From Pyrus communis (taxonomy: Eukaryota > Streptophyta > Magnoliopsida > Rosales > Rosaceae): 64,000 nucleotides of DNA. The stretch is from contig NC_084806.1 of assembly GCF_963583255.1 (NCBI RefSeq), positions 26,012,735 to 26,076,734 of the forward strand. The letters are read 5' to 3'. Position 1 is the first letter of the stretch, and the number at the start of each line of letters is the position of its first letter. The translations under genes were made by a program, and so were the position numbers. The notes beneath the pieces are model-generated. The model worked only from the letters and a program-made list of their open reading frames with translations. It was not told the origin of the DNA and did no database searches. Below, piece by piece: positions 60,831-64,000 of the stretch.

Positions 60831-61725
60831 TTGGGTTAGGGTAATTGGGTTAGGTGTTAGGTGGGTTGGGTTTTAGGTTAGAAACCATACGGCCCAAAGG
60901 CCTAAATAAAAGGGTAATGGGTTTGGGCTTGCAACCAGGGTTTTGGGCTTGGCAGGAAAGGCCCAAAGGCCTTGGGTTTGGTGGTCACCGGATTCCAAGG
61001 AGGGGGAAGGCCGGATTTCGGCCGGAGAATTCCCAAGCTCCGTTGGAGCTCAAAACTCAACCAAAACATGTCATTCAATATACCAAATTGAATCCCCGAA
61101 GGTAAGGAATCGAAATATACCCTTGGTTCCCGTCATTGTGGCCGGAGGTGGCCGGAAAACAGCCTGGAAGCCACGGGTGTCCGCCGGAACTGGGTAAGAT
61201 TCAAATGAGCATAACTTCTTCAATACTCAATGAAATTGGGTGAAACAAAAAGGAAAGTTGTATTACTCAGCGAGACGAAGAGATTGATACCTCGCACGCC
61301 GGCCAACTCGCCGTGGTTTGGCCGGAAATTTCCTCGAAAGGGTCGGTGCTCGCCGGAAAACTGGGAAATGTCTCCGAGGTGGTTTCTTCATGGTTTGACG
61401 TCCAAAACACAACCACGGGGGTTAGAAAAGAGTTATAGGTGTGGGCATGGGTGTGTGTGTGTGTGTTCTTGTCGGAGGAAGGAGCACCGAGAGGGGGAGA
61501 AAGGAGAGAGAGTGAGGGAGAAGAGAGAGACTTTTCAGTAAAAAAAAAAAAATAAAGGAAAAGGAAAAGGGAAGGAACCTGGGAACAAAAACAGGGGTGG
61601 CCCCTTGGGCTCACCAATTAAGGCTAGAAAAACAATTTTAAAAAGGAAAGTATCCCCCAAACTTAGTGAAAATACAAAAATACCCATTTTCTTCCGTAAA
61701 TCCCGGGACGGGTTATTACAAACAG

Positions 61726-61860
61726 TGAAAGGAATTATGTCCTTTGATAGCATGGTATTAAGCCAAATTAGAATGTTCTAATTTTTTTCATACCTGACTT
61801 CAAATTTAGGATTAGGAACACTAGTACTATTACTAGATCCATCAAGAAGAAATTACATCT
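61726..61860 (-). pseudogene. Copia gag N-terminal segment (piece 1 of a split gag)
   Basis: The - strand reads FLLDGSSNSTSVPNPKFEVRYEKN, then a stop and frame continuation into LNTMLSKDIIPFTV, as in copia gag proteins. It ends at the AACAG duplication of the adjacent solo LTR. Confidence 0.75.
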
Positions 61861-62739
61861 GAGTTTATATACACTTTACAAATAAAGCTGAGTAACTAAT
61901 CACATCTAATCAACTCACTAAACTAGGATTAGTTACAATGATTACAACCATATGACAATTGTACAATCTAACTAAGACTCATTATGCGTCCCTTACTAGC
62001 ATCGTATTAAGCTGAAGTTTGGTGACACTGATAATTATTTCTCTAGGACGCGTGAGTGCGTGCTAAGAAGAGTTAAAAATGAAGAAGAGACTTGCTCCTC
62101 AAGGATTAAGAAAGAACTCCTCTTTAAAATATTTTACGGCTTATTTATAAAATTTTATGTTTATGATTGGAACTATTCCTATTGTATATCATTCTATAAA
62201 AAGCACCTCTACAAAAAATAAATTAAAATGAAAATCGTTTAGCCATTGAATTTTATAAAAACAGATGAACATATTTGTTAAATGTATTACGAGTTGTCGA
62301 TTTATTTGTTAAAATTAATTAACTAAATAATCTTAATTTTAAGTAAATTATTTTTTACAGAATAATTTATAAATTAAATGAAAAGCAAATTACCAGCCAT
62401 TCGAAGAATGTTGTAGTGGCACATTGTATACGGGAATTGAACACAACATTCCCTTGAAGGCCGGACCTATCAGCTTCACCCACGTGTAAACATCGACGTG
62501 CCGGCACCGGCTTCCGTTCCAGCTCCTCCAGAAAAGACAACCTCACCGCATCAATTATACCTTCTTTCTCTCTCTCCCCTCTCTCTTCCCTCGAATCATC
62601 GCCGCGTGCTTAGCTCCCGTTTTCGCCCCAATTCTCAATTCCTGTGCCCCGAACACTAATTTTCCTTCTATTTCCTTGAAATTCGTGTCGGGATTTTCTC
62701 GGGAAACGTAAGGGTTAGGGTTGGGGAGGGACAGCAAAG
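61861..62739. promoter_or_regulatory. Copia LTR-like remnant, then promoter and 5' UTR of the syntaxin gene
   Basis: On the - strand 61985-61850 has an LTR promoter look (gtgtatataaactcag). The motif near 61985-62020 repeats a piece of gag seen at 61733-61762. From about 62050 to 62450 the DNA is AT-rich. A CT-rich stretch at 62560-62600 probably lies in the 5' UTR of the downstream gene. No other gene is seen. Confidence 0.4.
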
Positions 62740-64000
62740 ATGAGCTTTCGGGATCTGGAAGCGGGTCGGGGGACCAATTATACCCGGCGAGGAGACCTCA
62801 TCAATGGCAAGCGGGACCCCACCCAAGCTGTGGCCTCCGGCATTTTCCAGATCAACACCGCCGTATCCACCTTCCAGAGGCTCGTCAACACCCTCGGCAC
62901 CCCCAAAGACACGCCGGACCTCCGCGAAAAGCTGTGAGTTGGTTCTTCACTTCCAATTGTCGATTGTGTATTGTTTACTGAATTCTGTTTGAAATGTGAG
63001 GTTTTGATTTTGTATTGTATGGTTGAGTTATTGAGGATTTTGTTTAATCAAGGTTGAATTAGGTTTTAGTTGTTGTTAAATCATGATAAGTTGGGTTTGA
63101 TTGTTCGGATGGGTTTCGGCCTCCTGTTTGCTGTATAATTCGATGGATTCGGATTTATCTGTTTCGCTATCGTTTTGGAGGTGCATGTAGTATCACTTCA
63201 AAGTATTCAAGAAAAAATAGATAAGGGGCCAGTACAACTTAGTTGTGACCCAATCATAAAGAATAGCGACATCCTGGATAGCAATCACGATTACTTCTTT
63301 CAAGTAATCAAGTTGCAAAATGTCATTTCTGGTCGTTATTCATTCTTTTTTCTTGTGAATGATTTTAGCAAAATACTGCATGCATGATAGATTCCATCGA
63401 GTAGTGCTCCCCGTATTGACTTTTCCTGATTGCAGGCACAAGACAAGACTACATATCGGGCAATTGGTGAAGGATACTTCAGAAAAACTTAAACAAGTCA
63501 GCGAAAGAGATCATCATACCGAAGTTAATGTAAGTTTCTCTGTCACTCTCGTCCCTCCTTCCTCCATCCGTCTCTCACACACACAGACACACCCAAAAGT
63601 AGAGACACATGCCTTTCAAAGTCCCAAATTCTTCATTTCCACATCCAATTTCATCCAAATTCCTCATTTCTGATTAAACCCTAGATCCCAAATCCAATCC
63701 CAGAAGAAATTCTAGTGTAATCAATTCCATTTCCTTGCTGTCTATGCGGGTTTTAGGTCTGCTATCATCTTCCAGCATGCCTCCCCTTAGTCTTTGTCTT
63801 TCTCTTCTCTTCCTCCCAGTTGGTAAGCCTCGTAACCAATCCGCTCCGACCATCTGGGGTGGTATAGCGAAAGTTGGTTTGTCACCAACCAATTCCTGCA
63901 CTATTTGCTAGGCTAATTAGTCTTGGAAAGCCTTGCAGATGCTCCAGAATCACCGAAACAAGTCCCACAGTTATCACCCACTAAGGATTATTGTGTTTGG
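62740..64000 (+). CDS. SYP22: SYP2-type syntaxin (SYP21/22/23-like Qa-SNARE), 3' end outside window
   Basis: Coding exon 1 is 62740-62933 (MSFRDLEAGRGTNYTRRGDL..., ending DTPDLREK) and exon 2 is 63436-63529 (LHKTRLHIGQLVKDTSEKLK...). Together they encode the first 96 residues, the start of the Habc N-terminal bundle of a prevacuolar/vacuolar Qa-SNARE. The SNARE motif and C-terminal anchor must lie beyond 64000. Members of this family mediate fusion at the late endosome and vacuole with VTI1-type partners. Intron 2 begins at 63530 (gtaagt) and no further exon was recognised before the window ends; it includes CT- and CA-rich sequence. Which member of the family this is cannot be decided from the N-terminus alone. 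Confidence 0.88.

Larger units (their letters stand above)
59523..61720 (-). mobile_element. Solo LTR (2198 bp), TSD AACAG
   Basis: On the - strand it starts TGTAATAACCCGTCCCGGG and ends GGGGCGTGTCA. AACAG lies on both sides (59518-59522 and 61721-61725). It has no internal domain. It contains a (GGGTCA)-like repeated stretch at about 60690-60830 and a tandem duplication of a cttcaggcccc..gccggctccccatctctgagcag unit at about 60018-60120. The insertion interrupts the copia gag. Confidence 0.9.

Noticed and set aside
60854..61617. ORFs of 80-116 codons on both strands
   Set aside because: Inside the solo LTR at 59523-61720; composition-driven.

Overview
The window is plant nuclear DNA. Genes have many short exons with GT..AG introns, UTRs are AT-rich, and the intergenic space is packed with LTR retrotransposons, PIF/Harbinger DNA transposons, MITEs, tRNA-derived SINEs, a Cassandra element and small plastid insertions. 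The repeat families (a SINE with boxes TGGTCTAGTAG / GTTCGATTC, ~2.2 kb solo LTRs starting TGTxACA...CCCG, Cassandra) suggest Rosaceae, perhaps the apple/pear group. That placement is inference from memory of repeat families; no search was run.

Five protein-coding genes are visible, all on the + strand. They are: a pseudo-response regulator of the APRR2 type (740-4927, 574 aa); a TOM2A-type tetraspanin (18161-21672, 282 aa); a PIG-L type GlcNAc-PI de-N-acetylase of GPI-anchor synthesis (26820-30942, 260 aa); an IWS1/SPN1 transcription elongation factor (41963-45523, 480 aa); and the first two coding exons of a SYP2-type syntaxin that runs off the right edge (62740 onward). Exon junctions were worked out by hand from reading frame, splice sites and family resemblance. 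The genes share no pathway and form no cluster.

Between the genes, left to right: a complete solo LTR (5873-8006); a broken HARBI1-like transposase unit (about 8220-10640); low-complexity DNA with two plastid-like scraps (psaA, rpl36) at 12.6 and 13.4 kb; a decayed chromovirus-like Ty3/gypsy body (14.6-17.25 kb); a Tat-like LTR end (23.8-24.4 kb); a SINE (25.5 kb); a Tat-like LTR plus gag (32.09-34.29 kb); and an inverted Ty1/copia element (34.295-41.517 kb) whose left LTR is cut to 21 bp and whose leader holds a MITE.

The most striking structure is the 47.4-61.9 kb block. A Ty1/copia gag reading frame on the - strand is split into four pieces by three insertions, each with its own target-site duplication: an 8.5 kb PIF/Harbinger transposon (47789-56259), a Harbinger-type MITE-like element (56343-59352) and a solo LTR (59523-61720). 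The first two contain further insertions: a rearranged Cassandra (50129-51006) and a solo LTR (52555-55110) in the Harbinger element, and another solo LTR (56868-59057) in the MITE-like element. Removing the insertions brings the gag pieces back together, so part of the insertion order can be read directly.

No CRISPR, operon, phage or novel defence-like system is present. The unusual content is transposon archaeology and a few gene-level details: upstream ORFs in the APRR2 leader, a CaaX end on the tetraspanin, and short orphan ORFs.
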